In this document: piece by piece, positions 18,955 to 28,072 of the stretch
How the letters are laid out: each line of letters begins with the position of its first letter
How positions within the stretch are numbered: the stretch's first letter is position 1
Origin: Streptomyces endophytica
GTDB lineage: Bacteria > Actinomycetota > Actinomycetes > Streptomycetales > Streptomycetaceae
Direction: 5' to 3'
Length of the DNA: 64,000 bases
Assembly: GCF_026153355.1 (NCBI RefSeq)
Contig: NZ_CP110636.1
Span: forward strand, 3,348,001 to 3,412,000
Notes under the pieces: model-generated
The model's input: only the letters and a program-made list of their open reading frames with translations
Told to the model about the DNA's origin: nothing
The model's database searches: none
Program-made: the position numbers and the translations under genes

Positions 18955-20121
18955 CACCGTTCCACGTCGCAGGCCCCTCGTCCGTAAGGGCGGGGGGCCT
19001 GCGACGTCCCCGCCCCGCCCCCGCTGCCCCCGTTCGCGGACCGGCCAGAGCAGGACGTACGCCGTGGAGACCGCCACGAAGCCCAGCCGGATCAGGCCGC
19101 GGGCCGAGTCGTCGGGGATCGCGAAGACGCTGCCGTAGAGGATCAGCAGCGCGAGCCAGCTCCACCAGGGGACCAGGCGGCGCTGCCCGATCACGTCCCA
19201 CAGCAGGGTGCCGAGCAGCACCGACGCCGTGTAGTACGTGTAGACGCTGGGGTCGAGGACGATCCGGGCGTTGGCGCCGAGCAGGACCACGGCCGCCCAG
19301 CGGCCCCGCCAGACGGCGATCGAGCCCAGGGCCAGCCCGAGGGCGGCCTGTGCGGGCCGGTCCCAGCCGGGGGTCTCCGGGTCGCCGACGCCCAGCCAGC
19401 GCAGCGCGGACGCCGGATGGTTGGGGATGGCGAACTTGGCCGCGGCGAACGACTGCGGGTCGCCCAGGAAGAACGGCAGCCAGGCGACCGCCACCAGGCC
19501 CGCGCACCACAGGCCGGCCCGCAGCCACTTCTCCCTCGGCAGCGCGAGCAGCAGCGGGACGAAGGCCAGGGCGGTGGGCTTGGAATCCATCGCCAGGGCC
19601 AGGAAGGCGCCGGTGAGGGCGGCGTCCCCGCGGGTGACGGCGCGGACCGCGAGGGCGGTGAAGAACAGCGCGAGGACGTCGTCGAGGTGCCCGAAGCGGA
19701 CCGCGACCTCGATCCACATGGGGATGAAGGCCAGCCCGGCGATCAGGACGCGCTGCCGCAGCCGCTGGTGGTTGGTGCCGGTGCCCAGGAAGTGGTGGGC
19801 GGCGCTGCGCCCGGCCAGGACCACGATGACCAGGCCGAGCAGCGACATCAGGGCCGCGGCGAGGAACTGGCCGGTGGCCTCGGGGAACGGGTTGAACAGC
19901 CCGGCGGTCAGGAAGCTGAGCGGGCCCATCTGGAGCTCGGGGTGGTGCGCGTAGAGGTTGAGGCCGCCGGTGCCGTCGCCCGCGGCGCCCTGGTAGATCA
20001 GCTCGCCGCCGGTGCGCAGGTAGTGCCAGGAGAACCCGCCGTGCGGCTCGACGACCGCGAACCACAGCACGGTCCAGGCGGTGAGCAGTACCAAATGCAT
20101 CCGCTGACTGATTGCCGGCAC
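18920..20121 (-). CDS. Polytopic membrane protein, GT87/DUF2029-like; 3' end unclear
   Basis: Looks like a lipid-linked-sugar glycosyltransferase of the C class: many hydrophobic segments (at least nine) with an early acidic block and [15 protein letters not shown] and [11 protein letters not shown] between them. GTG at 20121 is supported by AGGAG ten bases upstream. The coding pattern is good down to about 19040 (LLWPVRERG). From there no stop occurs in the starting frame until 15235, across the whole antisense of valS. In the frame reached after a one-base deletion the first stop is at 18920, which I give as the provisional end; the last 25 residues are therefore uncertain. Divergent from the penicillin-binding protein gene. 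Confidence 0.65.
18964..19007. terminator. Terminator after valS
   Basis: Perfect 14-bp stem, arms 18964-18977 and 18994-19007, beginning nine bases after the valS stop. It also faces the 3' end of the convergent membrane protein gene. Confidence 0.85.
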
Positions 20122-20346
20122 GCCTGTTCAGCTCCTGCTTTCCCGTTCGCCGTCGTCCTGTGGTGCGTTCCCGGAGGACGTGCTGGCGCCTCCGGGGTGC
20201 GGGGGAGCCGCACAGCCCGCCGTGGAAGAGGGCGAAGGGGGGCAGAAAGTTGTCCCGGCCGGTCAGGTCCGGTCGATTCGGCCCGTTAAGACCGTTCTCA
20301 TGGCGTTCTCATGAAGCCGAGGCACGGTGGACCGGAATGCCGGACT

Positions 20347-20390
20347 CCTGCCTGCCGGACCGCCGGACCGCCGGCCTGTCGGCAGGCAGG
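20347..20390 (+). other. Strong hairpin in the leader of the penicillin-binding protein gene
   Basis: CCTGCCTGCC (20347-20356) pairs exactly with GGCAGGCAGG (20381-20390); the loop contains CCGGACCG repeats. It lies 30 bases before the AGGAG ribosome site. It could be an end of upstream transcription or a structured 5' leader. The rest of 20122-20433 holds the divergent promoters; nothing else is seen. Confidence 0.5.
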
Positions 20391-20433
20391 TGCCCGGCGG
20401 AATCCGCCCGTCCCGTCCCAGGAGCCGCGCCCC

Positions 20434-21888
20434 ATGAACAAGCCACTGCGCCGGGTCTCGGTGTTCTGCCTCGCCCTGATACTCGCGCTGATGGGCTGGG
20501 CCACCTGGATCCAGGGCGCGAAGGCCAGCGACTACAAGGAGGACTCGCACAACCCGCGGGTGGCCATCGGCAAGTACGCGGCGCCGCTGGGCAACATCCT
20601 CGTCGGCGGCGAGCCGGTCACCGGTTCCGCCGCCACCTCTTCCACCCTCAAGTACAAGCGCACCTACAAGGACGGCCCGCTCTACGCCCCGGTGACCGGC
20701 TTCACCTCGCAGATCTTCGGCAGCAACCAGCTGGAGAGCCTCTACGGAGACCTCCTCGACGGCTCCGACAGCCGGCTGCAGAGCCCCGCCGACGCCCTGA
20801 CCCGCACCCGGGCCAAGGGCGGCGACGTGTCCACCACCATCGACGCCGCGGTGCAGAAGGCCGGCTACCGGGCGCTGGACGGCAAGAAGGGCGCGGCCGT
20901 CGCCCTCGACCCGGCCACCGGGCGGATCCTCGGCATGGTCAGCACCCCGTCGTACGACCCGGGGAAGTTCGCCGGGTCCTCCACCGACGACCAGAAGGCG
21001 TGGCAGCGGATGTCCGGCGACGGTGACCACCCCGAGGTCAACCGGGCCCTGCGGCAGCCGCTGCCGCCCGGCTCCACCTTCAAGCTGGTGGTCGCCGCGG
21101 CCGCGCTGGAGAACGGCCGGTACTCCTCGGTCGACGAGCACACCGACAGCCCCGACCCGTACACCCTCCCGCACACCCGCACCACGCTGAAGAACGAGAA
21201 CACCGCCGCACCCTGCAAGAACGCGACCATCCGCACCGCGCTCCGGTACTCCTGCAACACCGTGTTCGCGAAGATGGCCGTCGACCTGGGCAAGGACAAG
21301 GTCAAGGCGCAGGCCGAGAAGTTCGGCTTCAACGACGGCAAGGTGGACACCCCGGTGCGCGCCGCCAAGAGCGTCTATCCGGACGACATGGACGAGGCAC
21401 AGACCGCGCTGTCCGGGATCGGCCAGTTCAACGACCAGGCGACCCCGCTCCAGATGGCGATGGTCACCTCCGCGATCGCCAACGGCGGCGAGCTGAAGAC
21501 CCCGCAGCTGGTCGACCGGCTGACCGACGGCGGCGGCAACACCGTCCAGCAGAACGAGCCGGCGGCCTACCGGGACGGCCGGACCATGTCCGGTCGCACC
21601 GCCGCGCAGCTGCGGTCGGCGATGCAGACGGTGGTGGACCAGGGCACCGGCTCGAACGCGAAGATCGGCGGACTGACCGTCGGCGGCAAGACCGGCACCG
21701 CCCAGCACGGCGTCGACAACAGCGGTACGCCCTACGCCTGGTTCGTCTCGTACGCGGAGGACGGCAACGGCCACCAGGTGGCGGTGGCCGTGATGGTCGA
21801 GGACGGCCACGCCGCCCGCAACGAGGTCTCCGGCAACGGTCTGGCGGCCCCGGTGGCGCGGGCGATGATGAAGGCGGCACTGGGGTAG
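20434..21888 (+). CDS. Penicillin-binding protein, class B transpeptidase (PbpA-like)
   Basis: Cross-links peptidoglycan outside the membrane. 484 residues: one N-terminal membrane segment (about 8-28), a short dimerisation region, then the transpeptidase domain with SxxK as STFK (PPGSTFKLVVA, near residue 213), SxN as SCN (RYSCNTVFAKM) and KTG (VGGKTGTAQHG near 419). It lacks the long PASTA tail of other actinobacterial PBPs and resembles PbpA-type proteins. It lies 20 kb from its sequence relative mrdA only by gene order, about 7 kb in distance. ATG at 20434 follows AGGAG with nine-base spacing. Confidence 0.92.
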   Translation: MNKPLRRVSVFCLALILALMGWATWIQGAKASDYKEDSHNPRVAIGKYAAPLGNILVGGEPVTGSAATSSTLKYKRTYKDGPLYAPVTGFTSQIFGSNQLESLYGDLLDGSDSRLQSPADALTRTRAKGGDVSTTIDAAVQKAGYRALDGKKGAAVALDPATGRILGMVSTPSYDPGKFAGSSTDDQKAWQRMSGDGDHPEVNRALRQPLPPGSTFKLVVAAAALENGRYSSVDEHTDSPDPYTLPHTRTTLKNENTAAPCKNATIRTALRYSCNTVFAKMAVDLGKDKVKAQAEKFGFNDGKVDTPVRAAKSVYPDDMDEAQTALSGIGQFNDQATPLQMAMVTSAIANGGELKTPQLVDRLTDGGGNTVQQNEPAAYRDGRTMSGRTAAQLRSAMQTVVDQGTGSNAKIGGLTVGGKTGTAQHGVDNSGTPYAWFVSYAEDGNGHQVAVAVMVEDGHAARNEVSGNGLAAPVARAMMKAALG

Positions 21889-21978
21889 CGGGGGACTTCC
21901 CGGCGGGCCGGCGCGGCGCGCGGCGGGCGGGGGCGACGCAGCGCGGCGCTGTCACAGGTGCCTCGTAGACTTGTCGTC

Positions 21979-23490
21979 GTGAGCGAGCGCCCCCGAAACG
22001 ACGACCCCGACCCGACCGACGCCTTCGACGAACTGGTCGAGGCGGAGACCGACAGAGACCCCGACCTGGCGGTGATCGAGGCCGGCAGCCGGACCCTGCG
22101 CGCCCAGGCGGGACCGCCGCAGGGGGACATCCCCGCCCGGCCGGCCGACCCCGAGGTCGACCGCGCGCTGCGGGCCGTCGAGGAGGAGCTGGCGGGCCGC
22201 TGGGGCGAGACCAAGCTCGACCCGTCGGTGCAGCGGATCGCGGCGCTGCTGGACGTCCTGGGCTCGCCCCAGCGGGCGTACCCGTCCATCCACATCACCG
22301 GCACGAACGGCAAGACCAGCACCGCCCGCATGATCGAGGCGCTGCTGGGCGCCTTCGACCTGCGCACCGGCCGGTACACCAGCCCGCACGTCCAGTCGAT
22401 CACCGAGCGGATCAGCCTGGACGGCAGCCCCGTCTCGGCCGAGCGCTTCATCGAGACGTACCGCGACATCGCGCCCTACCTGGAGATGATCGACGCCCAG
22501 CAGGAGTACCGCCTGTCGTTCTTCGAGGTGCTGACGGCCATGGCCTTCGCCGCCTTCGCGGACGCCCCGGTGGACGTCGCGGTCGTCGAGGTCGGCATGG
22601 GCGGCACCTGGGACGCGACGAACGTGATCGACGGCGACGTCGCCGTGGTCACCCCCATCTCCCTCGACCACACCGACCGCCTCGGCGAGACGCCCGAGGA
22701 GATCGCCGGTGAGAAGTCCGGGATCATCAAGAAGGACGCCACGGTCGTGCTGGCCCAGCAGCCGGTGGACGCGGCGTCGGTGATGCTCAAGCGCGCGGTC
22801 GAGGTGGACGCCACGGTCGCCCGTGAGGGCATGGAGTTCGGGGTGCTCTCCCGCGAGGTCGCGGTCGGCGGGCAGATGCTGACGCTGCGCGGGCTCGGCG
22901 GCGAGTACCCGGAGATCTTCCTCCCGCTCTACGGCGCCCACCAGGCGCACAACGCCGCGGTGGCGCTCGCCGCGGTCGAGGCGTTCTTCGGCGTGGGCTC
23001 GGACCACGCCCGCACGCTCGACATCGACACCATCCGTTCCGCGTTCGCCGCGGTCGCCTCGCCGGGCCGGATGGAGGTCGTCCGCCGCAGCCCGACGGTG
23101 GTGCTGGACGCCGCCCACAACCCCGCGGGCGCCCGCGCCGCGGCCGAAGCGGTCACCGAGGCCTTCGGCTTCAGCCGGCTGATCGGCGTCGTCGGCACCA
23201 GCGACGACAAGGACGTCCGCGGCCTCCTGGAGGCGTTCGAGCCGATTTTCGCCGAGATCGTGGTGACGCGTAATTCCAGCCATCGTGCGATGGATCCGGA
23301 CGAGCTCGCGGCCGTCGCGGTGGAAGTCTTCGGCGCCGAGCGGGTCCAGGTCGAACCGCGCCTCGACGACGCGCTGGAGGCGGCGATCACCCTCGCGGAG
23401 GAAGAGGGCGAGTTCTCCGGTGCGGGCGTGCTGGTGACGGGCTCCGTGATCACGGTCGGCGAGGCCCGACTGCTGCTGGGAAGGAACTGA
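21979..23490 (+). CDS. folC: Folylpolyglutamate synthase / dihydrofolate synthase
   Basis: Adds glutamate to (dihydro)folates and makes dihydrofolate from dihydropteroate. 503 residues with an acidic N-terminal extension of about 85, then the Mur-ligase-type fold: P-loop HITGTNGKTSTARMIEALL near 100, GRYTSPHV, SFFEVLTAMAF, VEVGMGGTWDATNV, GEKSGIIKK, and HNPAGARA in the C-terminal domain. GTG at 21979 is chosen because TAGACT at 21966-21971 is a good -10 box seven bases upstream, pointing to a leaderless mRNA. The DUF4233 gene follows after two bases, so they form an operon. Confidence 0.95.
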   Translation: MSERPRNDDPDPTDAFDELVEAETDRDPDLAVIEAGSRTLRAQAGPPQGDIPARPADPEVDRALRAVEEELAGRWGETKLDPSVQRIAALLDVLGSPQRAYPSIHITGTNGKTSTARMIEALLGAFDLRTGRYTSPHVQSITERISLDGSPVSAERFIETYRDIAPYLEMIDAQQEYRLSFFEVLTAMAFAAFADAPVDVAVVEVGMGGTWDATNVIDGDVAVVTPISLDHTDRLGETPEEIAGEKSGIIKKDATVVLAQQPVDAASVMLKRAVEVDATVAREGMEFGVLSREVAVGGQMLTLRGLGGEYPEIFLPLYGAHQAHNAAVALAAVEAFFGVGSDHARTLDIDTIRSAFAAVASPGRMEVVRRSPTVVLDAAHNPAGARAAAEAVTEAFGFSRLIGVVGTSDDKDVRGLLEAFEPIFAEIVVTRNSSHRAMDPDELAAVAVEVFGAERVQVEPRLDDALEAAITLAEEEGEFSGAGVLVTGSVITVGEARLLLGRN

Positions 23491-23492
23491 CC

Positions 23493-23813
23493 ATGCGCAC
23501 GCTCTGCGCGGGCACTCTGATAGGCGAATTCTTCGTGATCGGCTTCGCCGGCCTGGTCGCGATGCAGCTGACGGACATCCCGACGGCCACGATCTGGACC
23601 GTCAGCGGCATCGCGATGCTGCTCAGCCTCCTGCTGTGCGGCATGCTGACCCGGCCCGGCGGCGTCCAGCTCGGCTGGGCCCTCCAGATCGCCCTCATCG
23701 CCAGTGGCTTCGTCATCCCCACGATGTTCTTCCTCGGCGCGGTCTTCGCAGCCCTGTGGTGGGCCTCGGTCCACTTCGGCCGCAAGGTCGACGCCGCGAA
23801 GGCCGCCGCCTGA
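23493..23813 (+). CDS. DUF4233 family membrane protein
   Basis: 106 residues with four hydrophobic segments (about 10-28, 33-52, 62-80, 82-100) and a basic C-terminal tail FGRKVDAAKAAA. The family occurs next to folC throughout actinobacteria; its function is not known to me. ATG at 23493 is two bases after the folC stop, with GGAAGGAA inside the end of folC as ribosome site, so translation is coupled. Confidence 0.87.
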   Translation: MRTLCAGTLIGEFFVIGFAGLVAMQLTDIPTATIWTVSGIAMLLSLLLCGMLTRPGGVQLGWALQIALIASGFVIPTMFFLGAVFAALWWASVHFGRKVDAAKAAA

Positions 23814-23821
23814 TTCACCCC

Positions 23822-24353
23822 ACGTACCTGGCTTTCCCGCCGCGGGGCTTGCCGTTGTGCGCTTTGCGGCGCCCCGTATGTACCCGTCTTTCCCGCCGCG
23901 GGTGTTGTTCGCCGTTGCGCCTGGCGGCGGGCGTGGTGTTTTCGGGTGCGGTGCCGGCCCTCCAGACTTCGTCCTCCGGTCCAGCCCCTCCCGTGAGTGG
24001 GAGTTTCTCAGCTGGTCGGGGGCGGGCCCTATCCGTTGCCTGCGGGCGCGTGGGCATTACGTGCACCCCCACCGGCCCCAACTTTCCCTCTCACGGGAGG
24101 GGACGGGCCGGAGGGGCCGGTTGTGTGGACGTAAAGCGTCAGCAGTCCACACAACCGGCCCCGGAGGTCCGTTACCGCACCCAACAACACCTGGCCCGCC
24201 GCAGGCGCCACGGCGAGACGCCCCGCGGCGGGACGGCGAGGTACGTGCGGGGCGCCGCAAAGCGCAACGGCGAGCAAGACCCGCGGCGGAACAGACAGGT
24301 ACGTGGGAGGCAAAGCCAAGCGCAGCGCCCCGCGGCGGGAGAGACGGGTACGT
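23822..24353. repeat. Cluster of about five related inverted and direct repeats, gene-free
   Basis: A unit of about 50 bases, beginning with GTACCTGGCTTTCCCGCCGC and ending in GCGCTTTGCGGCGCC, occurs in plus orientation at about 23822-23875 and 23879-23929, and as reverse complement at about 24192-24246, 24249-24304 and 24311-24353. Between the two groups lie CCCCTCCCGTGAGTGGGAG and its partner CTCTCACGGGAGGGG, and a perfect 18-bp hairpin. The whole 588-base gap between the DUF4233 gene and ndk therefore folds as a large imperfect palindrome. I see no gene in it despite open frames. Confidence 0.75.
24113..24162. terminator. Strong hairpin in the centre of the repeat block
   Basis: Perfect 18-bp arms, 24113-24130 and 24145-24162, with a 14-base loop. 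Likely terminator of the folC-DUF4233 transcript, though it is 300 bases after the last stop. Confidence 0.65.
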
Positions 24354-24401
24354 GGGGGTAGCCTCAAGCGCATCGCAATCCGACCCCCAAGGAGCCGTAC
24401 C

Positions 24402-24815
24402 GTGAGCCAGCGCACCCTCGTCCTTCTCAAGCCCGACGCCGTCAAGCGCGGCCTGGTCGGCGAGATCATCGGCCGGATCGAGCGGAAGGCCGGCTGGACG
24501 ATCAGCGCGCTGGAACTGCGTACCCTCGACCGGGCCATCCTGGAGCAGCACTACGCCGAGCACGTCGGCCGGGACTTCTACGAGCCGCTGGTCGCGTTCA
24601 TGGCGTCCGGCCCGGTCGTCTCGATGGTCGTCGAGGGGGAGCGGGTGATCGAGGGAGTGCGTGCGCTGGCCGGTCCGACTGACCCGATTGCCGCGCCGAG
24701 TGGGTCCATTCGTGGGGACTTCGGAACGATCACCCGGGAGAATCTGATCCATGCCTCGGATTCCGAAGAGTCCGCCGAGCGCGAGATCAAGATTTTCTTC
24801 CCCGGTATTTCCTGA
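24402..24815 (+). CDS. ndk: Nucleoside diphosphate kinase
   Basis: Transfers the gamma-phosphate between nucleoside triphosphates and diphosphates. 137 residues with TLVLLKPDAVKRGLVGEII at the start, GPVVSMVVEGERVIEGVR, and the active-site block ENLIHASDSEESAEREI whose His is phosphorylated. SGSIRGDFG is the nucleotide-binding loop. GTG at 24402 follows AAGGAG (24389-24394) with seven-base spacing. It is a single gene with its own terminator. Confidence 0.97.
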   Translation: MSQRTLVLLKPDAVKRGLVGEIIGRIERKAGWTISALELRTLDRAILEQHYAEHVGRDFYEPLVAFMASGPVVSMVVEGERVIEGVRALAGPTDPIAAPSGSIRGDFGTITRENLIHASDSEESAEREIKIFFPGIS

Positions 24816-24847
24816 CGCTTCATCAGCTGTACACCCCTCGTGACCAG

Positions 24848-24878
24848 GGGCGACCGACAAATTCATCGGTCGCCCTTT
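24848..24878 (+). terminator. ndk terminator
   Basis: GGGCGACCGA (24848-24857) pairs with TCGGTCGCCC (24866-24875), followed by TTT. The rest of 24816-25097 holds the mreB promoter region; an inverted GTTCG...CGAAC pair lies near 24982-25003. Confidence 0.75.
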
Positions 24879-25097
24879 GGTGTATGCGACACGATCGGGG
24901 GAACGCATCACCGCGACACGACGTCACCATTCAGGGGGGCGGGTACGTGTACGGCTGACAATGGCGAAACAGCCTCCCGACGTGTTCGAGTGGGTGCACT
25001 ACGAACTACGATGGAGGCTTCCGCGCCGTACAGCGCATCACCTCCTGCCGACCTCCAGTAAGCATTCGCTCCAGTTGGGAAGGCCAGACGTATCCTC

Positions 25098-26129
25098 ATG
25101 GGGAACAACATGTCGTTCATCGGCCGTGACATGGCTGTCGACCTCGGGACCGCCAACACGCTGGTGTACGTCAGGGGCCGCGGAATCGTCCTCAACGAAC
25201 CGTCGGTCGTGGCCATCAACACCAACACCGGCGGGATCCTCGCGGTGGGCGCCGAGGCCAAGAAGATGATCGGGCGCACGCCCGGCAACATCGTCGCCGT
25301 ACGGCCCCTGAAGGACGGCGTGATCGCCGACTTCGAGATCACCGAGCGGATGCTCCGCTACTTCATCCTGAAGATCCACAAGCGTCGTTACCTGGCCCGG
25401 CCGCGGGTCGTGGTGTGCGTTCCCTCCGGTATCACGGGAGTTGAGCGCCGCGCCGTCATCGAGGCGTCGACCCAGGCCGGCGCGCGCCAGGTGCACATCA
25501 TCGAGGAGCCGATGGCCGCGGCCATCGGGTCCGGTCTGCCGGTCCACGAGGCCACCGGCAACATGGTGGTGGACATCGGCGGCGGCACGACCGAGGTCGC
25601 CGTCATCTCGCTCGGCGGGATCGTCACCGCCCAGTCGATCCGGGTGGCCGGCGACGAGCTCGACAACGCGATCATCCAGCACATCAAGAAGGAGTACAGC
25701 CTTCTGCTGGGCGAGCGCACCGCCGAGAGCATCAAGATCACCATCGGCTCGGCGTACGACCTGGAACAGGACGAGCACACCGAGATCCGCGGCCGCGACC
25801 TGGTCTCCGGCCTGCCCAAGACCGTGGTCATCTCGGCCGCCGAGGTCCGCAAGGCCATCGAGGAACCGGTCAACTCCATCGTCGACGCGGTCAAGACGAC
25901 CCTCGACAAGTGCCCGCCGGAGCTGTCCGGTGACGTCATGGACCGCGGCATCGTGCTCACCGGAGGCGGCGCCCTGCTCCGCGGCCTCGACGAGCGGCTG
26001 CGCCGCGAGACCGGCATGCCCATCCACATCGCCGAGGACCCGCTGGACTCGGTGGCCCTCGGTTCCGGCAAGTGCGTGGAGGAGTTCGAGGCGCTGCAGC
26101 AGGTCCTCGACTCCCAGCCGCGCAGGTAA
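25098..26129 (+). CDS. mreB: Cell-shape protein MreB, bacterial actin
   Basis: ATP-binding filament protein. In Streptomyces it is needed for spore wall thickness and shape rather than tip growth. 343 residues: phosphate 1 block [34 protein letters not shown], phosphate 2 block [19 protein letters not shown] and adenosine block [21 protein letters not shown] at 25098 gives MGNNMSFIG; the ATG at 25110 has GGGGA at better spacing and could be the true start (339 residues). First gene of the mre cluster; 290 bases separate it from mreC, so mreC may have an extra promoter. Confidence 0.97.
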   Translation: MGNNMSFIGRDMAVDLGTANTLVYVRGRGIVLNEPSVVAINTNTGGILAVGAEAKKMIGRTPGNIVAVRPLKDGVIADFEITERMLRYFILKIHKRRYLARPRVVVCVPSGITGVERRAVIEASTQAGARQVHIIEEPMAAAIGSGLPVHEATGNMVVDIGGGTTEVAVISLGGIVTAQSIRVAGDELDNAIIQHIKKEYSLLLGERTAESIKITIGSAYDLEQDEHTEIRGRDLVSGLPKTVVISAAEVRKAIEEPVNSIVDAVKTTLDKCPPELSGDVMDRGIVLTGGGALLRGLDERLRRETGMPIHIAEDPLDSVALGSGKCVEEFEALQQVLDSQPRR

Positions 26130-26419
26130 CACCCCGGTTCCCGGCCCCGCCGCCGCCGTCCTGCGGCGTCCTCGGCGGTCGGGCACCATGGCGAGTGCGG
26201 CCCGCCCGCCCGGCGGGCCGCTACGTACCGGCGGTCCCGGTCGTTGATCCGGATCGTGGCTGCGAATCGCTGGTATACAGGCACAACATCCCGACAGACA
26301 CGGTGCCCTGACGCTCCACCACCGGGCCCGTCACAGCAAGGCACAACGCTCAACTCCCGAACGAGACCGGCGGGGCCCGCAGCCGGCCGGTCCTACGAGG
26401 AAGGACACGGCCGCCGCAC

Positions 26420-27352
26420 GTGAGGGACACACGAGAGAGCCGGCTGCTGCTGGTGCTGCTGGTCGCGATCGCGTTCGCGCTGATCACGGTCGACATCCGC
26501 GGCGGCGAACAGTCCCCGCTCGATGGCGCCCGGCAGGCCGCGGCCGCCGCCTTCGGGCCGGTCGAGGCCGGTGTCGCCCGCGTCGTCGACCCGATCGGCA
26601 ACGCCGTCAGCGCTGTACGGGACTCCGGCGGGCGGCACAGCAGGATCGCCCGGCTGCAGCACGAGAACGAGGCGCTGAAGGCCAAGCTCGGCTCCTCCGA
26701 CCGCAACCGCAACCGCGCCGCCGAACTCGACAAGATCCTCAAGACCGCCGGCACCGGCCAGTACGCCATCAAGGGCGCCCAGGTCATCGCCATCGGCTCG
26801 GCCCAGGGCTTCTCCTGGACCATCACCATCGACGCCGGCAGCCGCGACGGCATCGCCCGCGACATGACCGTCCTCAACGGCGACGGCCTGGTCGGCCGGG
26901 TCACCACCGTCGGCCCCGACACCTCCACCGTCCTGCTGGCCGCCGACCCCGACTTCACCGTCGGCACCCGCATGGAGAAGACCAACGAGATCGGCTTCGC
27001 CAACGGGCAGGGCGTCCGCTCGCTGCGCGTCCAGCTGCTCAACGGCCGGGCCACCGTCAAGAAGGGCGACCGCCTGGTCACCTTCGGCTCCAGCAAGGAC
27101 AAGCCCTTCGTCCCCGGCGTGCCGGTCGGCCGGGTGGTCAAGGTCGAACCGTCCAACGGCGATCTGACCCGCACCCTCCAGGTCCGCCCGTTCGTCTCGT
27201 TCTCCCAGCTCGACATCGTCGGTGTCGTCGTGCAGCCGCCCCGTCAGGACCCGCGGGACACCGTCCTGCCGCCCGCGCCGGCCAAGCCCAAGCCGACGCC
27301 GACTGTCACCGTCACGGCCACGCCCTCCGCGAGCGCCTCCCCCAGGAGCTGA
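26420..27352 (+). CDS. mreC: Cell-shape protein MreC
   Basis: Bitopic protein linking MreB inside to PBP2 outside. 310 residues: short cytoplasmic RDTRESR, membrane segment about 9-25, coiled coil near 75-105 (RIARLQHENEALKAKLG), then the beta-barrel domain with ITIDAGSRDGIARDMTVLNGDGLVGRV and KKGDRLVTFGSS. The C-terminus is a Pro/Thr-rich tail of about 40 residues (PPAPAKPKPTPTVTVTATP). GTG at 26420; ATG of mreD follows three bases after the stop. Confidence 0.95.
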   Translation: MRDTRESRLLLVLLVAIAFALITVDIRGGEQSPLDGARQAAAAAFGPVEAGVARVVDPIGNAVSAVRDSGGRHSRIARLQHENEALKAKLGSSDRNRNRAAELDKILKTAGTGQYAIKGAQVIAIGSAQGFSWTITIDAGSRDGIARDMTVLNGDGLVGRVTTVGPDTSTVLLAADPDFTVGTRMEKTNEIGFANGQGVRSLRVQLLNGRATVKKGDRLVTFGSSKDKPFVPGVPVGRVVKVEPSNGDLTRTLQVRPFVSFSQLDIVGVVVQPPRQDPRDTVLPPAPAKPKPTPTVTVTATPSASASPRS

Positions 27353-27355
27353 CCG

Positions 27356-28072
27356 ATGCGCATCAACCGGATCCTGCTCTCGGCCCCGCTGGTGGTCGTC
27401 GCCCTCATCATCCAGGTCAGCATCCTCGGCAGACTCCAACTGCCCGGCGCCGTACCGGACCTGCTGCTGCTCGTCGTGCTCGGCCTGGCGCTGGTCCACG
27501 GCCACGTCGCCGGCTCCCTCGTCGGCTTCTTCGCCGGGCTGCTGGCCGACCTGGCCCCGCCGTCCGACCACGCCATCGGCCGCTACGCGCTGGTCCTGTG
27601 CGTCATCGGCTACGTCGCCGGCCTGACCAAGCCCGACTCCGGCCAGCACCGCTCCGCCACCGTGCCGCTGATGGTCGTCATCGGCGCCGCCATCGGCTCG
27701 ACCCTGATGTACGCCGGCGTCGGCTCGCTCGTCGGCGACACCGCCGCCCGGCACGTCGGCCTGGTCGGGCTGCTGCTCAGCGCCACCCTCTACGACCTGC
27801 TGCTGGCGCCGTTCACGGTCCCGCTGGTGATGGCGCTGGCCCGCCGCACCGAGCACGACTCGGTGGTCGGCGACGGTTCCCCCAGCCCGAGCGGCACCGC
27901 CACCCGTGACTCCGCGTACGGCTGGCTCACCACCGGCACCGGGCTCAAGGCCAGCCGCGGCGCCATGAAGTCGGTCCGCACCAAGGCCCACATCGGCAGC
28001 CAGCGCGGCGGGCTGCTCGGCAAGTCGGCCCGCGACAAGGCCGGCCGGATCAAGGGGGTCAAGCGGCTGTGA
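27356..28072 (+). CDS. mreD: Cell-shape protein MreD
   Basis: Membrane protein of the elongation/spore-wall complex. 238 residues: about five membrane segments up to residue 162 with LGLALVHGHVAGSLVGFFAGLLADLAPP as the family block, then a basic cytoplasmic tail of about 65 residues (SVRTKAHIGSQRGG, RDKAGRIKGVKRL) that is an actinobacterial addition. Spacing to mreC is three bases and the stop overlaps the mrdA start, so the three are translated together. Confidence 0.93.
   Translation: MRINRILLSAPLVVVALIIQVSILGRLQLPGAVPDLLLLVVLGLALVHGHVAGSLVGFFAGLLADLAPPSDHAIGRYALVLCVIGYVAGLTKPDSGQHRSATVPLMVVIGAAIGSTLMYAGVGSLVGDTAARHVGLVGLLLSATLYDLLLAPFTVPLVMALARRTEHDSVVGDGSPSPSGTATRDSAYGWLTTGTGLKASRGAMKSVRTKAHIGSQRGGLLGKSARDKAGRIKGVKRL

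Noticed and set aside
15235..20121. An open frame of about 1628 codons on the minus strand, running antisense through all of valS
   Set aside because: It joins the real start of the glycosyltransferase-like gene to the real Pro/Gln-rich membrane protein gene. The middle is low-complexity antisense of valS with no conserved domain; it is open because of extreme G+C.
23704..24405. Open frames crossing the repeat block before ndk
   Set aside because: They run over inverted repeats and a perfect hairpin, and have no conserved protein pattern.
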